A stretch of DNA of 64,000 bases from Sphingobacterium sp. HMA12. GTDB taxonomy: Bacteria; Bacteroidota; Bacteroidia; Sphingobacteriales; Sphingobacteriaceae. Shown here piece by piece: positions 1 through 7,894 of this stretch (position 1 is the stretch's first letter; every line of letters begins with the position of its first letter). The position numbers and the translations under genes are program-made. The notes beneath the pieces were generated by a model. It saw nothing but the letters and a program-made list of their open reading frames with translations. It was not told where the DNA came from and searched no databases. The stretch is from NCBI RefSeq assembly GCF_002933815.1, contig NZ_BEYR01000001.1:2783765-2847764 (forward strand). The letters run 5' to 3'.

Positions 1-9
1 TCTAGAAAA

Positions 10-44
10 AGCAGACAAAACTCGATTTTAAAGAGTTGTCTGCT
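10..44. terminator. Hairpin at the left edge
   Basis: Arms AGCAGACAA and TTGTCTGCT flank a short AACTC/GAGTT inner stem with a two-base bulge. It lies downstream of the minus-strand lysis-like cassette and is a plausible terminator for it. No strong U-tract is visible. Confidence 0.4.
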
Positions 45-102
45 AAAATGCCCAACGGCAGATTCAATTACTCAGTATCCTACACCATCTTTCCATGACC
101 AG

Positions 103-549
103 CTATGGGGACAGACGGGATCTAAACCATTTCCAAAGGAGAAACAAGACTAAGACAAAGCCGAAGGGCCATAGGTACTCCGCAGATAGCAGCTTTTTGC
201 TATTCCGTTGTTGCTTACTGGCCTTTAACCTTCCCTGCTCATCTGTTTCGGACCGATCCCGCGATTGTGTGCTGATGCTTCCTTGCAGCTCTTGCCCCAG
301 TAAACTTCCCGACTGTGCGAACAATCCACTATCCGGATGGAAGCGGAAAGCACTATCCGTCCAAAAATACCATAAGCGGGAAAGCGTATCCTTCCGGAAG
401 GTATATTGCCGCTGACGCTGCTGGAGATGCTGCCAGTCCATTTCAAATTCTTTCCGTTTATCGCGCTGTTTATTTTCATAGATCTTACATGAAGTCAGCG
501 TAAGCAAGCCAATGAGTATAGACAAAATACAAGTTGGTTTTATTTCCAT
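103..549 (-). CDS. Lipoprotein with C-terminal membrane helix, u-spanin-like
   Basis: A 148-residue protein. The N-terminus is a lipoprotein signal with lipobox LTSC (Cys21). Residues about 25-120 are hydrophilic and rich in Gln, Arg and Ser. A single strongly hydrophobic helix lies at about 126-142, followed by a short basic tail. A lipid anchor at one end and a membrane helix at the other is the architecture of phage unimolecular spanins (T1 gp11 type), which bridge outer and inner membranes and fuse them at lysis. It follows a CHAP-type peptidase gene by 13 bp, the usual order endolysin then spanin. I see no sequence-level homology, so the role rests on topology and context. A lipoprotein of a conjugative or domesticated element is the alternative. 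Confidence 0.6.
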   Translation of the reverse strand: MEIKPTCILSILIGLLTLTSCKIYENKQRDKRKEFEMDWQHLQQRQRQYTFRKDTLSRLWYFWTDSAFRFHPDSGLFAQSGSLLGQELQGSISTQSRDRSETDEQGRLKASKQQRNSKKLLSAEYLWPFGFVLVLFLLWKWFRSRLSP

Positions 550-562
550 AGCCTCTATCCTC

Positions 563-1153
563 TCAGTCTAACCAATTTGAAAATGCATAGATCGTCACGA
601 TTGGTCGTCGCTTGGACAATACCCTGTTTGCAACATTTCCCTCCACCGTCAGCAACCAGTTCCCCTCGATTTTCCGAACTATGCCCACATGGTTGATTCG
701 TCCCTGCTGCTGGCTATAGATCGCAAAGAGATCTGCCGGCCGAATGCTATCCCGCTTTATCTGCGGTTCGGTATAACGCCGGATTAAGGGAAAGAGCGCC
801 GGACTCCAGGCATTGCGCGGCGCAGCAAGTCCGGCCTTTCCGTAGCACCAGGACACAAACGCCGCACACCAGGCATAACCTTTGCCTAGACCTGTGTAGG
901 CCAGGTATTCCTCCACCTTAGCGCCATCATTCTTGCCTGTTGCTTCGTGGATACCGATCTCCCCTAGGGCGATATCCACAATGCGTTCGCGAACGCGTGT
1001 TATTGATCCGTCATGCCCAGGTCTGACCCAAATAGCTATAGCCCTGGGCTGATTGCCAAAGATTCCCCGCTTTACAGCAGGATGGCCAAAATCACCAAGA
1101 AAGAGAACATTGAAAAAAAGAACACCGAAAAATAAATAATGCATTGTTGCCAT
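563..1153 (-). CDS. CHAP/TIGR02594-like peptidoglycan hydrolase
   Basis: A 196-residue cysteine peptidase or amidase predicted to cut cell-wall peptides. A hydrophobic N-terminus (residues 4-20) suggests a signal peptide or signal anchor. The domain spans about 55-196: an EIGIHE stretch near 65-70, the catalytic-cysteine motif WCAAF (Cys96), the histidine motif INHVGIV (His155), and a polar third position around Glu171-Asn173. The start overlaps the end of the upstream membrane-protein gene by about 80 bp out of frame, so the same DNA encodes hydrophobic segments of both. Its place between a small multi-helix membrane protein and a lipoprotein with a terminal helix fits an endolysin in a lysis cassette. 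A wall hydrolase of a conjugative element is also possible. Confidence 0.7.
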   Translation of the reverse strand: MATMHYLFFGVLFFNVLFLGDFGHPAVKRGIFGNQPRAIAIWVRPGHDGSITRVRERIVDIALGEIGIHEATGKNDGAKVEEYLAYTGLGKGYAWCAAFVSWCYGKAGLAAPRNAWSPALFPLIRRYTEPQIKRDSIRPADLFAIYSQQQGRINHVGIVRKIEGNWLLTVEGNVANRVLSKRRPIVTIYAFSNWLD

Positions 1154-1515
1154 GATGTCAATTGATTAAAGTGATAACTGAAATTTTCCCGAAAGAATTT
1201 AAACGGTTGCCAAAGGATCTCCTGTAGCCAATAGCAGCAGTAAATGACCAGCAATCCGGACAATATACCGAATAGCAGCACGGACAATATGCCGATATCC
1301 AATACACCAGCCGTAGGATCAATTGCCTGGAGCAATAGCCCCGCGGCAATAAAAAAGAAGCATAGACAGGCCAATATAATACCCAGTAATTGCTTGTTTG
1401 TCAAAGGCCAGTAGATATCCTCGATATCTGAGACCAGTTGTTTTTGTACTATTTTCATTTTTGATTTCTGAAATAAGCTACGGTAGTAACATTTGATATT
1501 ACCGTAGCTATTCAT
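1072..1515 (-). CDS. Small membrane protein, holin-like by context
   Basis: A 147-residue protein, or 128 if translation starts at the MKIVQK methionine at 1458. It has three predicted helices (about 40-60, 70-92 and 120-145), the last running to the C-terminus. No family was recognised. Size, helix count and position directly upstream of a peptidoglycan hydrolase resemble holins, but this is inference from context. The 3' end overlaps the hydrolase gene, implying tight co-expression. The DUF6266 gene ends 4 bp before this reading frame. Confidence 0.5.
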   Translation of the reverse strand: MNSYGNIKCYYRSLFQKSKMKIVQKQLVSDIEDIYWPLTNKQLLGIILACLCFFFIAAGLLLQAIDPTAGVLDIGILSVLLFGILSGLLVIYCCYWLQEILWQPFKFFRENFSYHFNQLTSWQQCIIYFSVFFFSMFSFLVILAILL

Positions 1516-1519
1516 GTTA

Positions 1520-2161
1520 TTAACTTAATGTGAGTTCACCAATGTATTCGCTTGACGAGGTTTTCACACCATCCCGGTGTCCTGTAAATACCCATCCCAC
1601 GATTGTATCTCCAGCATATATCGACGGAAAAGTCAATGTCAATGTTTCGTCATCTCGCGTTGCCGATTCCATCAAATTAAAATATTTCTTATCTTTATTA
1701 TAGACCAGAAGAATCACAGAGTCATCGTTGTATCCCATGAGGTCACTTGTAGATTTCATCCACGTCAATGTGATTTCCTGGGGTGCACTTTCTGTCCATT
1801 GTGGGACAAAAAGATTTGCCAAGGCCCCTCTACTGATGCGAACCCTGCTGTAATCGATCTCAAAGTCAGGATATATCCCAGTGATCGCAAATTTGAGCAC
1901 ATCACGCAACGCCTGGTTGTACCCTGTCGATTTACCCTGTTGTACATCAGAGTAGCCCAGGTTCAAGAGTTCCTTTAACGGCCCTAAAAAAGCCGTCGAT
2001 AATGCAAACTTCTCACGCTGTGCAAGTTGCTTTAACGAAGCTGGCTTATTGGTCGGCCTCGCCACCGACCTAACATAATCAACTGAACGCCAATTACTTC
2101 CTACGATATTACCCACTTTACCACTGTATGCGCCGTGGATACCTTTTAAAAATGTTGCCAT
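1520..2161 (-). CDS. DUF6266 family protein
   Basis: A 213-residue protein without a signal peptide. The N-terminal block (GIHGAYSGKVGNIVGSNWR, then a VDYVRS-like stretch and PASLKQLAQREKF) matches my recollection of the DUF6266 family, common and often multi-copy in Sphingobacteriaceae. The C-terminal half (about 100-213) is beta-rich and Ig-like, with LTWMKS, VILLVYN and DTIVGWVFTGH strands. Function is unknown. It is the first gene of the four-gene minus-strand cassette ending with the hydrolase and lipoprotein, and a repeat-rich spacer lies upstream. A structural or phage-derived surface role is inference. Confidence 0.65.
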   Translation of the reverse strand: MATFLKGIHGAYSGKVGNIVGSNWRSVDYVRSVARPTNKPASLKQLAQREKFALSTAFLGPLKELLNLGYSDVQQGKSTGYNQALRDVLKFAITGIYPDFEIDYSRVRISRGALANLFVPQWTESAPQEITLTWMKSTSDLMGYNDDSVILLVYNKDKKYFNLMESATRDDETLTLTFPSIYAGDTIVGWVFTGHRDGVKTSSSEYIGELTLS

Positions 2162-2264
2162 AATTACTATTTTTTAATTTTGTTTAATACTATGTCCGCA
2201 TGCAGGACTATTTTGATATATCAACAGCTAAACTAAGCGGGATCCCCGCCGATTTAAATCAATG

Positions 2265-2600
2265 GGATAATTCAGGATAATACGAGATAGAAAAGGATAA
2301 AAAAGGGGATAACAGGGTAATGAAATTGGGATAACAAAAGGGACAAAGTGGGACAGGATAAGAGATCCTCGGGAGCCATTCGACAAGCGTTCGGGTTTCG
2401 TTGCCGAGCTATTCGAGACTGCTTCGGGTCACATTCGACTGTTGTTCGACTGCGCTTCGACTGGGCTTCGGGAACGAGTCGAAGCACTCCCGAAGCCCAG
2501 TCGAAGAATTGCCGAAGCAGCCCCCTCTCAGTCTGGGAGCAGTCCCGAACAGCAGTCGAAACCTTTTCGAAGGGCTGTCGAAGACAGCATCAGCGCTTGA
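2265..2600. repeat. GGATAA run followed by TTCG/CGAA repeat field
   Basis: Two kinds of short repeat fill this gene-free spacer. From about 2268 to 2360 the motif GGATAA recurs several times. From about 2375 to 2590 TTCG/CGAA motifs recur roughly every 10-20 bases, mostly TTCG-oriented on the left and CGAA-oriented on the right, so the field is roughly self-complementary. Its core is a perfect 19-bp inverted repeat (2455-2473 with 2488-2506). No convincing coding frame crosses it. It separates an excisionase-like gene from the DUF6266 cassette and could be a recombination, transfer or structured-RNA element. Confidence 0.6.
2455..2506. repeat. 19-bp perfect inverted repeat
   Basis: The left arm CTTCGACTGGGCTTCGGGA (2455-2473) is exactly complementary to the right arm TCCCGAAGCCCAGTCGAAG (2488-2506) around a 14-base loop. 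Neither side has a U-tract, so a simple intrinsic terminator is unlikely. Confidence 0.85.
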
Positions 2601-2604
2601 CAAG

Positions 2605-2898
2605 CTAATTCAGGCCACCCCTTTCACGATATTTTCGCTTCACTAATAGCGATTGGATATCATCCCGACGATGATAATGCTTTCCTCCGATAATAATTGG
2701 GTCTAACCATTTTCGGTCGATCCACCGATAATAGGTACTATGAACTATTCCAAAGAGAGACTGTACTTCTTTGGATGTCAATAGGTCTTCAGCCTGGAGC
2801 TTTTCTTTTTGGGGTAAAACGCCTCCATTTAATAGCTTTTCCAACATATTTTTAATTGCTTCAATCAGGAGTAATAATCGGTCAAATCTTTTCATCAT
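2605..2898 (-). CDS. Helix-turn-helix (MerR/excisionase-like) protein
   Basis: A 97-residue DNA-binding protein. Residues about 42-92 form a winged HTH of the excisionase (HTH_17) type: LTSKEVQSLFG, then STYYRWIDRKWLDPIIIGGKHYHRRDDIQSLL. The N-terminal 40 residues look helical. Such proteins are directionality factors of mobile elements or small activators. No integrase is nearby, so an excision role cannot be shown. The repeat-rich spacer immediately downstream is a candidate target. Confidence 0.65.
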   Translation of the reverse strand: MMKRFDRLLLLIEAIKNMLEKLLNGGVLPQKEKLQAEDLLTSKEVQSLFGIVHSTYYRWIDRKWLDPIIIGGKHYHRRDDIQSLLVKRKYRERGGLN

Positions 2899-2962
2899 AC
2901 ATTCAGATTAATTACTAAAACCGTATCGATTATCGCACTGCAACTGTCCGCAGACTAATTCA

Positions 2963-3727
2963 TTAGCATCTGTTCTTTTTACGGTATCTGCCGATGCTGT
3001 CTTTAAAGCGGTTCCGATAAGTTTTCCCGATCGGCACAAACACATCGGTACCCTTGATCACAATATGATCTATAGAATAGTGCTCTACATACGCCATATT
3101 AACCAAATAACTTCGGTGTACACGTACAAATTGTTTTTTATCCAATAGACTTTCCAATAAGTCCATTGTGATATTTCCATTTTTAGTAAAATACATCTTG
3201 TTTCCCAGCCTGTTTGTATTCTCCTTGTAAAAACACATTGTTTTATCCTCAATAACCGCTAGCATCATACGGTCGGTATTTACCTGAATGTGATAGCCAG
3301 CAGATTTTGATGTCTTTATATCTAAAACATTATCATTCAGGTCAATGAAATCTTCGGGAACATCAACGAATGCCTTAACCCTTTCTATAGTTTCATTAAA
3401 GGCCGCTCTTCCAATTGTTTTACGGATAAATGCCGATTGATAAGGCGATGTTTCATAGATATATTCAGGGTGATTGGAACAGACGATGACTTGGGGCATC
3501 ACCTTTAGCGCTTCCAGGAACTGTACGCCATTCAGTGGCTGCATGTTCATATCCAATATTAGTATATCTACCTCCTGATGCTCCATCAGGCTTAATGCCT
3601 GCACCGGATCAGAAGTACAGAAAGCAATCTTTAAGCTGGGATCATCTGCTATATATCGCTGGATCAGAAGTAGTTCATCCAATTGATCATCTACTATTCC
3701 TATTCGATAAATCATACTAGTTTCCAT
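2963..3727 (-). CDS. LytTR-family response regulator
   Basis: A 254-residue regulator, if started at METSMIYRIG; the methionine at 3715 is an alternative, and the longer frame back to 3844 lies inside the kinase gene. The receiver domain spans about 6-125, with acidic pocket Asp13/Asp14 and phospho-acceptor Asp59 (LILDMN). The C-terminal LytTR DNA-binding domain spans about 150-250, with the family's FVRVHRSYLVN stretch. LytTR regulators bind direct repeats upstream of peptide, exopolysaccharide or cell-envelope genes. The start overlaps the kinase stop codon by a few bases, indicating translational coupling. Confidence 0.9.
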   Translation of the reverse strand: METSMIYRIGIVDDQLDELLLIQRYIADDPSLKIAFCTSDPVQALSLMEHQEVDILILDMNMQPLNGVQFLEALKVMPQVIVCSNHPEYIYETSPYQSAFIRKTIGRAAFNETIERVKAFVDVPEDFIDLNDNVLDIKTSKSAGYHIQVNTDRMMLAVIEDKTMCFYKENTNRLGNKMYFTKNGNITMDLLESLLDKKQFVRVHRSYLVNMAYVEHYSIDHIVIKGTDVFVPIGKTYRNRFKDSIGRYRKKNRC

Positions 3728-4778
3728 CCGCATTAAATTTATTCTGGACAATCCGCACAATAAATTCATTGCCAGATTCTTCAATATGTAATATGCCACA
3801 TTGCTCATCTTTGCACAGGCGTTGCCGCAAATTGCCAAGACCAAAATTGGAAGATTTCATCATCACGCGTTGCACAGGATCGAAAAGATTTCTACATTCA
3901 AATACAAACCCATAACGGCTCACGACCAAGCTAATAACGATCGCACCTTCAAATTGGAAAACGGCATACTTGATCGCATTTTCGAGGACCGTCACCAAAG
4001 ACATCGGAATAATATGATGACGACATTTTTCCCAGTCAGCATCCACCTGCAACTCCACTGTAGCATCGCCATATTTCCATTGCAGAATATCAGTCAAGTC
4101 AATAAAATAATCCCATTCAATCTTTAATGGGACAGCTTTCATCCCGGCAATATCCTGGTCCAGCACATAGCGTAGCACCTGGTTAAATCGGATTAACATA
4201 TCAGCGCTTTCCCTACCCTTTCCCATAAGCGATCTGCCGATGCCTGTAGATAAGATACTTTCAACAAAATGCGGGTTGATATCACGCAACGAAAGCTGAT
4301 AACGCAAATTGTCAATTTCATGTTTTGCATTGCTATTATCAGCTTCCAATAAAGATTGTTTGAATTTACGCTTTCTAAAAAAAACATTGCCTATGGTAAA
4401 CAATAGAATGGAACTAAAACTTGAGCCCACTCTTAGTTTAAACTGTACCGCATCAAACTCTGAATTTATCTTAAAAAGAAAAATGCCTACAAGGGGATAG
4501 AAATCATATATGACCCATTTCGAAAAAGGAATAAAGGTATACAAGACAAAAAGAAAAAGTAAGGTTCCGATACCACGTTTTGACCAAGATGAACTTATGA
4601 CCAACCTTAGATTAAGGTCCAAAAACTTAAAATAGAGCACAAATAACAACATAATACCGATGATCTGCATGACATTTAGCAGTCGTTGATAACGTAACAG
4701 ATTTCCGATGATCAAGATTAGTACAATGCTAAAAAATAATATAATTGGCGATCGATATCTCTTTAAAATCTTAATCAT
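3717..4778 (-). CDS. LytS-type sensor histidine kinase
   Basis: A 353-residue inner-membrane kinase. The N-terminal 135 residues contain about four helices and no large periplasmic domain. A short coiled segment (about 140-165) leads to the His_kinase (PF06580) domain, with the phospho-acceptor in INPHFVESIL (His170) and the ATP-binding N-box in VLENAIKYA (Asn267). The usual NPHFLFN motif is altered to NPHFVES. It is the partner of the LytTR regulator just downstream. The acyltransferase gene ends 69 bp upstream on the same strand, and the peptide-like gene lies beyond that, which suggests a signal-sensing locus. Confidence 0.9.
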   Translation of the reverse strand: MIKILKRYRSPIILFFSIVLILIIGNLLRYQRLLNVMQIIGIMLLFVLYFKFLDLNLRLVISSSWSKRGIGTLLFLFVLYTFIPFSKWVIYDFYPLVGIFLFKINSEFDAVQFKLRVGSSFSSILLFTIGNVFFRKRKFKQSLLEADNSNAKHEIDNLRYQLSLRDINPHFVESILSTGIGRSLMGKGRESADMLIRFNQVLRYVLDQDIAGMKAVPLKIEWDYFIDLTDILQWKYGDATVELQVDADWEKCRHHIIPMSLVTVLENAIKYAVFQFEGAIVISLVVSRYGFVFECRNLFDPVQRVMMKSSNFGLGNLRQRLCKDEQCGILHIEESGNEFIVRIVQNKFNADGN

Positions 4779-4847
4779 AATTGGTTATATGATAGGTTTA
4801 CAATTATAAATTTACCATTATTTTATTTAATAAATACAATAATAACC

Positions 4848-5714
4848 TTAAATAACAAAAATATTATAATTCAATCTATCTAAGATAAAAGTTTTCGACT
4901 CTACATGAAACGAAAAGGTATGCTCTGGATTCAGTAATTCGATCGATGCATCTTCAGAGTCATTTAAACACAGCATTCCATTGCGATGCAAGTAGTCCCA
5001 ACAGGCCCAGTCTGCCCATTTACCGTTTAACCTATCCGATAGTAAGTCAAAAAGTTGTTGCATGCAGTCCTGAATATAGTCAGTCCGTCCTACTTCAAAA
5101 GTAGGATAGATAGGCTGTTGAATAGCTATGTTGACATTATCGCCGGCTAGCTTATCCAGTATCGGATATATTGGTACCTGTAGTAAATGGGAAATAAAAG
5201 CAATCCCACGTCGCACATAAAGCTTCTCATTAAAAAAAGATACGGGCACAAGAAGACCATCTATATCTCCAGTTCCAAGATTGCCGTCCGCAAATACCAG
5301 AATATGTCTACCTGAATATAGCGCTCTCTTCATTTGAAGCACGATATATTTGTCTTCGGCAAAGAGAAAATCAAAATGCCTATCTGCTACTTCAAGAGAT
5401 GTCCGGTGCAGATTTAAGCTATGTCTGTACTTTTGATAAACTTTTTTGCTTATCAAAATATCAAAATCTATTCCCGCTCCAGCGAGATAGAGTGGCAAAA
5501 GCTCATGTTGTCCTAGATGGAAGCCAGTCAATATTCCAGCTCGCGTCATCTTATCAAGGCCTGTTATCGTAGCGCCATAAAGCGCTGGATTACGTGGGAT
5601 ATGATACTTTTTAAATATTGAGTACAGCGCATTATGCTCTTCCCAGGGTATTGACGGAACATAGTGATGTAAGTTGGCGCTGAAAAACGCATAGTTCATG
5701 TGGTCATTAGTCAT
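4848..5714 (-). CDS. LpxL/HtrB-like acyltransferase
   Basis: About 288 residues from MTNDH; starts at 5699 and 5735 are also open. The lysophospholipid-acyltransferase core is recognisable: HLGQHE gives the HX4E catalytic pair. The second block has the order seen in lipid A late acyltransferases: VFADG, then LLVPVSFFNE, then VRRGIAFISHLLQVPIYPI, the equivalent of the family's G-x-A-x-LA-x-x-TGAPVxP block. It lacks the usual N-terminal membrane helix and is somewhat short. The substrate is unknown: lipid A, another lipid, or the 46-residue peptide encoded just upstream. A hairpin with a T-run lies between the peptide stop and this start, so expression may depend on read-through. Confidence 0.7.
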   Translation of the reverse strand: MTNDHMNYAFFSANLHHYVPSIPWEEHNALYSIFKKYHIPRNPALYGATITGLDKMTRAGILTGFHLGQHELLPLYLAGAGIDFDILISKKVYQKYRHSLNLHRTSLEVADRHFDFLFAEDKYIVLQMKRALYSGRHILVFADGNLGTGDIDGLLVPVSFFNEKLYVRRGIAFISHLLQVPIYPILDKLAGDNVNIAIQQPIYPTFEVGRTDYIQDCMQQLFDLLSDRLNGKWADWACWDYLHRNGMLCLNDSEDASIELLNPEHTFSFHVESKTFILDRLNYNIFVI

Positions 5715-5732
5715 ATATAATTGGATTAAAAA

Positions 5733-5760
5733 CAATCCCCGGCGTCGTAGCCGGAGATTG
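5733..5760 (-). terminator. Terminator or attenuator hairpin
   Basis: In the minus-strand RNA an 11-bp stem (CAATCTCCGGC with GCCGGGGATTG, one G-U pair) closes a 6-base loop and is followed at once by TTTTTAATCC. It sits between the 46-codon gene and the acyltransferase start. It should end most transcripts after the small gene and leave read-through for the downstream genes. Confidence 0.75.
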
Positions 5761-5780
5761 CAGATTAGTAGTTGCAGTTG

Positions 5781-5921
5781 TCAGAAGGCCCAGATTTCGC
5801 ACTTATCCGCTTCATCTTCACCAGCTCGTGAAAAGATAGCCAGAAAGTCTGCCAATCTCACGACCTGCAGCGCTGTGCTATTATTCAGGACCAAAATCTT
5901 ATTCGATACTATTTCAGTCAT
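5781..5921 (-). CDS. 46-residue peptide, possible precursor or signal
   Basis: An open frame of 46 codons begins MTEIVSNKILVLNN and ends DKCEIWAF. The middle is hydrophobic and amphipathic, with an acidic segment GEDEAD before the C-terminal Cys-Glu-Ile-Trp-Ala-Phe. It is followed within about 20 bp by a strong hairpin and T-run. Short gene, own terminator, then acyltransferase and LytTR two-component system on the same strand resembles peptide-pheromone or modified-peptide loci. I recognise no precursor family, and only position and the terminator support coding. It could be a chance frame. Confidence 0.45.
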   Translation of the reverse strand: MTEIVSNKILVLNNSTALQVVRLADFLAIFSRAGEDEADKCEIWAF

Positions 5922-6198
5922 TGTTTACAATTTTTCAATTCTAAAAGTCCAAAAATCGCAGGGTTGGAAATCCCAGACTCTTGTCGACAGAGTTTGCTGA
6001 ATCAGTACTACAAATATCCAATCCAATACACCGAAAAGGCGAATAAAAGCGTACTCAGCCTATTTTTGCGTCAACTTTCCTATTCACGCCAGTTTTGCCA
6101 TTCGCGCGACGTTCGCGCAAAGAATCGGCTGTCTACGGTTAAATTCTTCCAATAGTTATCGCTGCTTCGATATTGCTCTTTTTATTAAAAATCTGACC

Positions 6199-7200
6199 AT
6201 GCAAAAAAGCCTATTTATTGCGCTGGAGGAACACTATACTTCGACCAGCAACACCTCAGCCTTACGCCATATACTGGGCGTACAGCTTATGCAGATCGCC
6301 AAACCATCCTATTTTCAGAACGAACATGGAGATGAGGCGCTACTACAGGAGTTTGATGGGTTCTTGAGCTATCTGACCTCCTTGCATCGCTATGGACAAC
6401 AAAGAAATAGCATCAGACTACGGATCGAGCGGGGCGACCTGCATGCTTTCTATGTATTGGAGTCTGCTGAGCCCATTCTATTAATAAAAGATCATCAACG
6501 GTTTGATCTTCATCCCAAACGGGGTTGTTACTGTTATCTTCCGCCAGGAGAATATATCTTGGAATTTCCTAAAGGGCATACCCAACTATTTTCCTTTTAC
6601 TTCCGTGGCAAGATGTTCCGTAAAAACCATGAGCGACATTTCAATTTTTTGCACGAACTCGTTGCCGCTTTTCGCAATAAGAGTACACGACCATTTCAGA
6701 GCATTGATTTCAGAATTGGCCCACGTACCCGAGTGATGATCGGGCGCCTACTCGAACATTTGCGGTTTATCGATCTGGATACCGAGCTATTTCTACATCG
6801 GCAGATCCTCGAACTGCTCAAGCTCAGTAAAGAAAAAATTTTTGAGGAGTATGAAAAGGTTTATGACGGGAGTATCCTAGCGCTCCAGGTACGGGAAGAG
6901 ATACGGCGGAGCATAGCGGTAGATGGCCAGGAATTTAGGCTGGATGAGCTGCCACCCCTATTCAAAAAAAGCCAGCAATATATTGGACGGGTATACAAGG
7001 CTGTATTTGGCCATTCACTAAGGCAATGCCGTAAAGACTTTTTAGTCGAATTGGCAAAGGAAAACCTGATCAGATTATCCAATAGCACACAAGCTGCTTA
7101 CGCCTGTAGCTTTAACAGTGTGCAGCAATTTGATAAGTTTTTTAAGAACACTACCGGAATGACACCCTCTGAATACTTAGAAAAAATTCGGGGAGAGTAG
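6199..7200 (+). CDS. AraC-family transcriptional regulator
   Basis: A 333-residue regulator. An N-terminal ligand or oligomerisation region (about 1-220) precedes a C-terminal AraC DNA-binding domain (about 235-333), ending in the family signature FNSVQQFDKFFKNTTGMTPSEYLEKIR. It is divergent from the peptide/acyltransferase genes across 277 bp that must hold both promoters, and lies upstream of the MauE-like and DUF6520-like genes on the same strand. It may control either side; no operator is obvious. Confidence 0.88.
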   Translation: MQKSLFIALEEHYTSTSNTSALRHILGVQLMQIAKPSYFQNEHGDEALLQEFDGFLSYLTSLHRYGQQRNSIRLRIERGDLHAFYVLESAEPILLIKDHQRFDLHPKRGCYCYLPPGEYILEFPKGHTQLFSFYFRGKMFRKNHERHFNFLHELVAAFRNKSTRPFQSIDFRIGPRTRVMIGRLLEHLRFIDLDTELFLHRQILELLKLSKEKIFEEYEKVYDGSILALQVREEIRRSIAVDGQEFRLDELPPLFKKSQQYIGRVYKAVFGHSLRQCRKDFLVELAKENLIRLSNSTQAAYACSFNSVQQFDKFFKNTTGMTPSEYLEKIRGE

Positions 7201-7306
7201 CTTGAGGTTTCGATTTCGACAACAGTGCTGTTTCTAGTTTGACACGTCTTAGCTCCTTTGCTGACCTAACTTTGCTTTACACAGTATGTAAGTAAAAGAC
7301 AGCAAC

Positions 7307-7894
7307 ATGAACATTAAAGCCAAACATATCATTACACAAAGTATCCGCATCTTTCTGATGGTATTTTGGCTCTATGTGTCTGTCGACAAATTGCTCGAGC
7401 TGGATGCTTTCCACGCGGCTCTACAGCGCCAGCCACTCGCTACGTTTCTGACTGACCTATTGTATTGGCTTCTACCATTGACTGAGCTGCTTCTTGGCTT
7501 ATTGTTTATCGGAAGATATAGACATTACGCTTACTTACTTTCCGCTATTCTACTGTTTTCATTTAGTGTATTCATTGCTCTGGGACTCGTGGGTTTCTAT
7601 CCAAACCGACCATGCGGCTGTGCCTCTGTTTTCAGCCGCTTATCCTGGTCTTGGCACTTGGTCGTCAATCTGATTCTGTTGATCCTGTCCATACTGGGAT
7701 GGTACTTGACTGGCCCAACCAGCCCCATGCACAAAGAGGAACAACACGGCAAAGAAAACGCCAAAGATCCCCTCCTTTCTATCGTACTTTTGGTGCCGCT
7801 ATACCACTTCCTAATGGTGGTCAGGAAGCGATTTCCAGAGAAATTTGCCTTGTTCCCGGCTTGGGCCGGTATAGCTTTAAATTATGACACGTGA
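7307..7894 (+). CDS. MauE/DoxX-like membrane protein
   Basis: A 195-residue protein with about four membrane helices in the first 150 residues (about 12-30, 48-68, 74-96, 112-134) and a cytoplasmic tail. The pattern resembles MauE/DoxX-type proteins, some of which pass electrons to periplasmic thiol systems. A Cys-Gly-Cys pair (Cys103, Cys105 in RPCGCASVF) at the third helix is the likely redox site. The next gene encodes a small exported protein with two cysteines, and a TlpA-like thioredoxin lies in the convergent operon, so a thiol-redox role is a reasonable inference. Confidence 0.65.
   Translation: MNIKAKHIITQSIRIFLMVFWLYVSVDKLLELDAFHAALQRQPLATFLTDLLYWLLPLTELLLGLLFIGRYRHYAYLLSAILLFSFSVFIALGLVGFYPNRPCGCASVFSRLSWSWHLVVNLILLILSILGWYLTGPTSPMHKEEQHGKENAKDPLLSIVLLVPLYHFLMVVRKRFPEKFALFPAWAGIALNYDT

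Noticed and set aside
2304-2321. Near match (16 of 18 bases) to the I-SceI homing-endonuclease site
   Set aside because: It lies within a run of GGATAA repeats that produces such a match by chance, and no homing endonuclease gene is nearby.
2348-2646. Open frames across the TTCG/CGAA repeat field on both strands
   Set aside because: Low-complexity frames created by the repeats; no family pattern and no plausible start context.
5698-6155. Plus-strand frames of 100 and 63 codons antisense to and upstream of the peptide gene
   Set aside because: Unusual composition, no family, and they cross the hairpin and promoter region; the minus-strand reading explains the region better.
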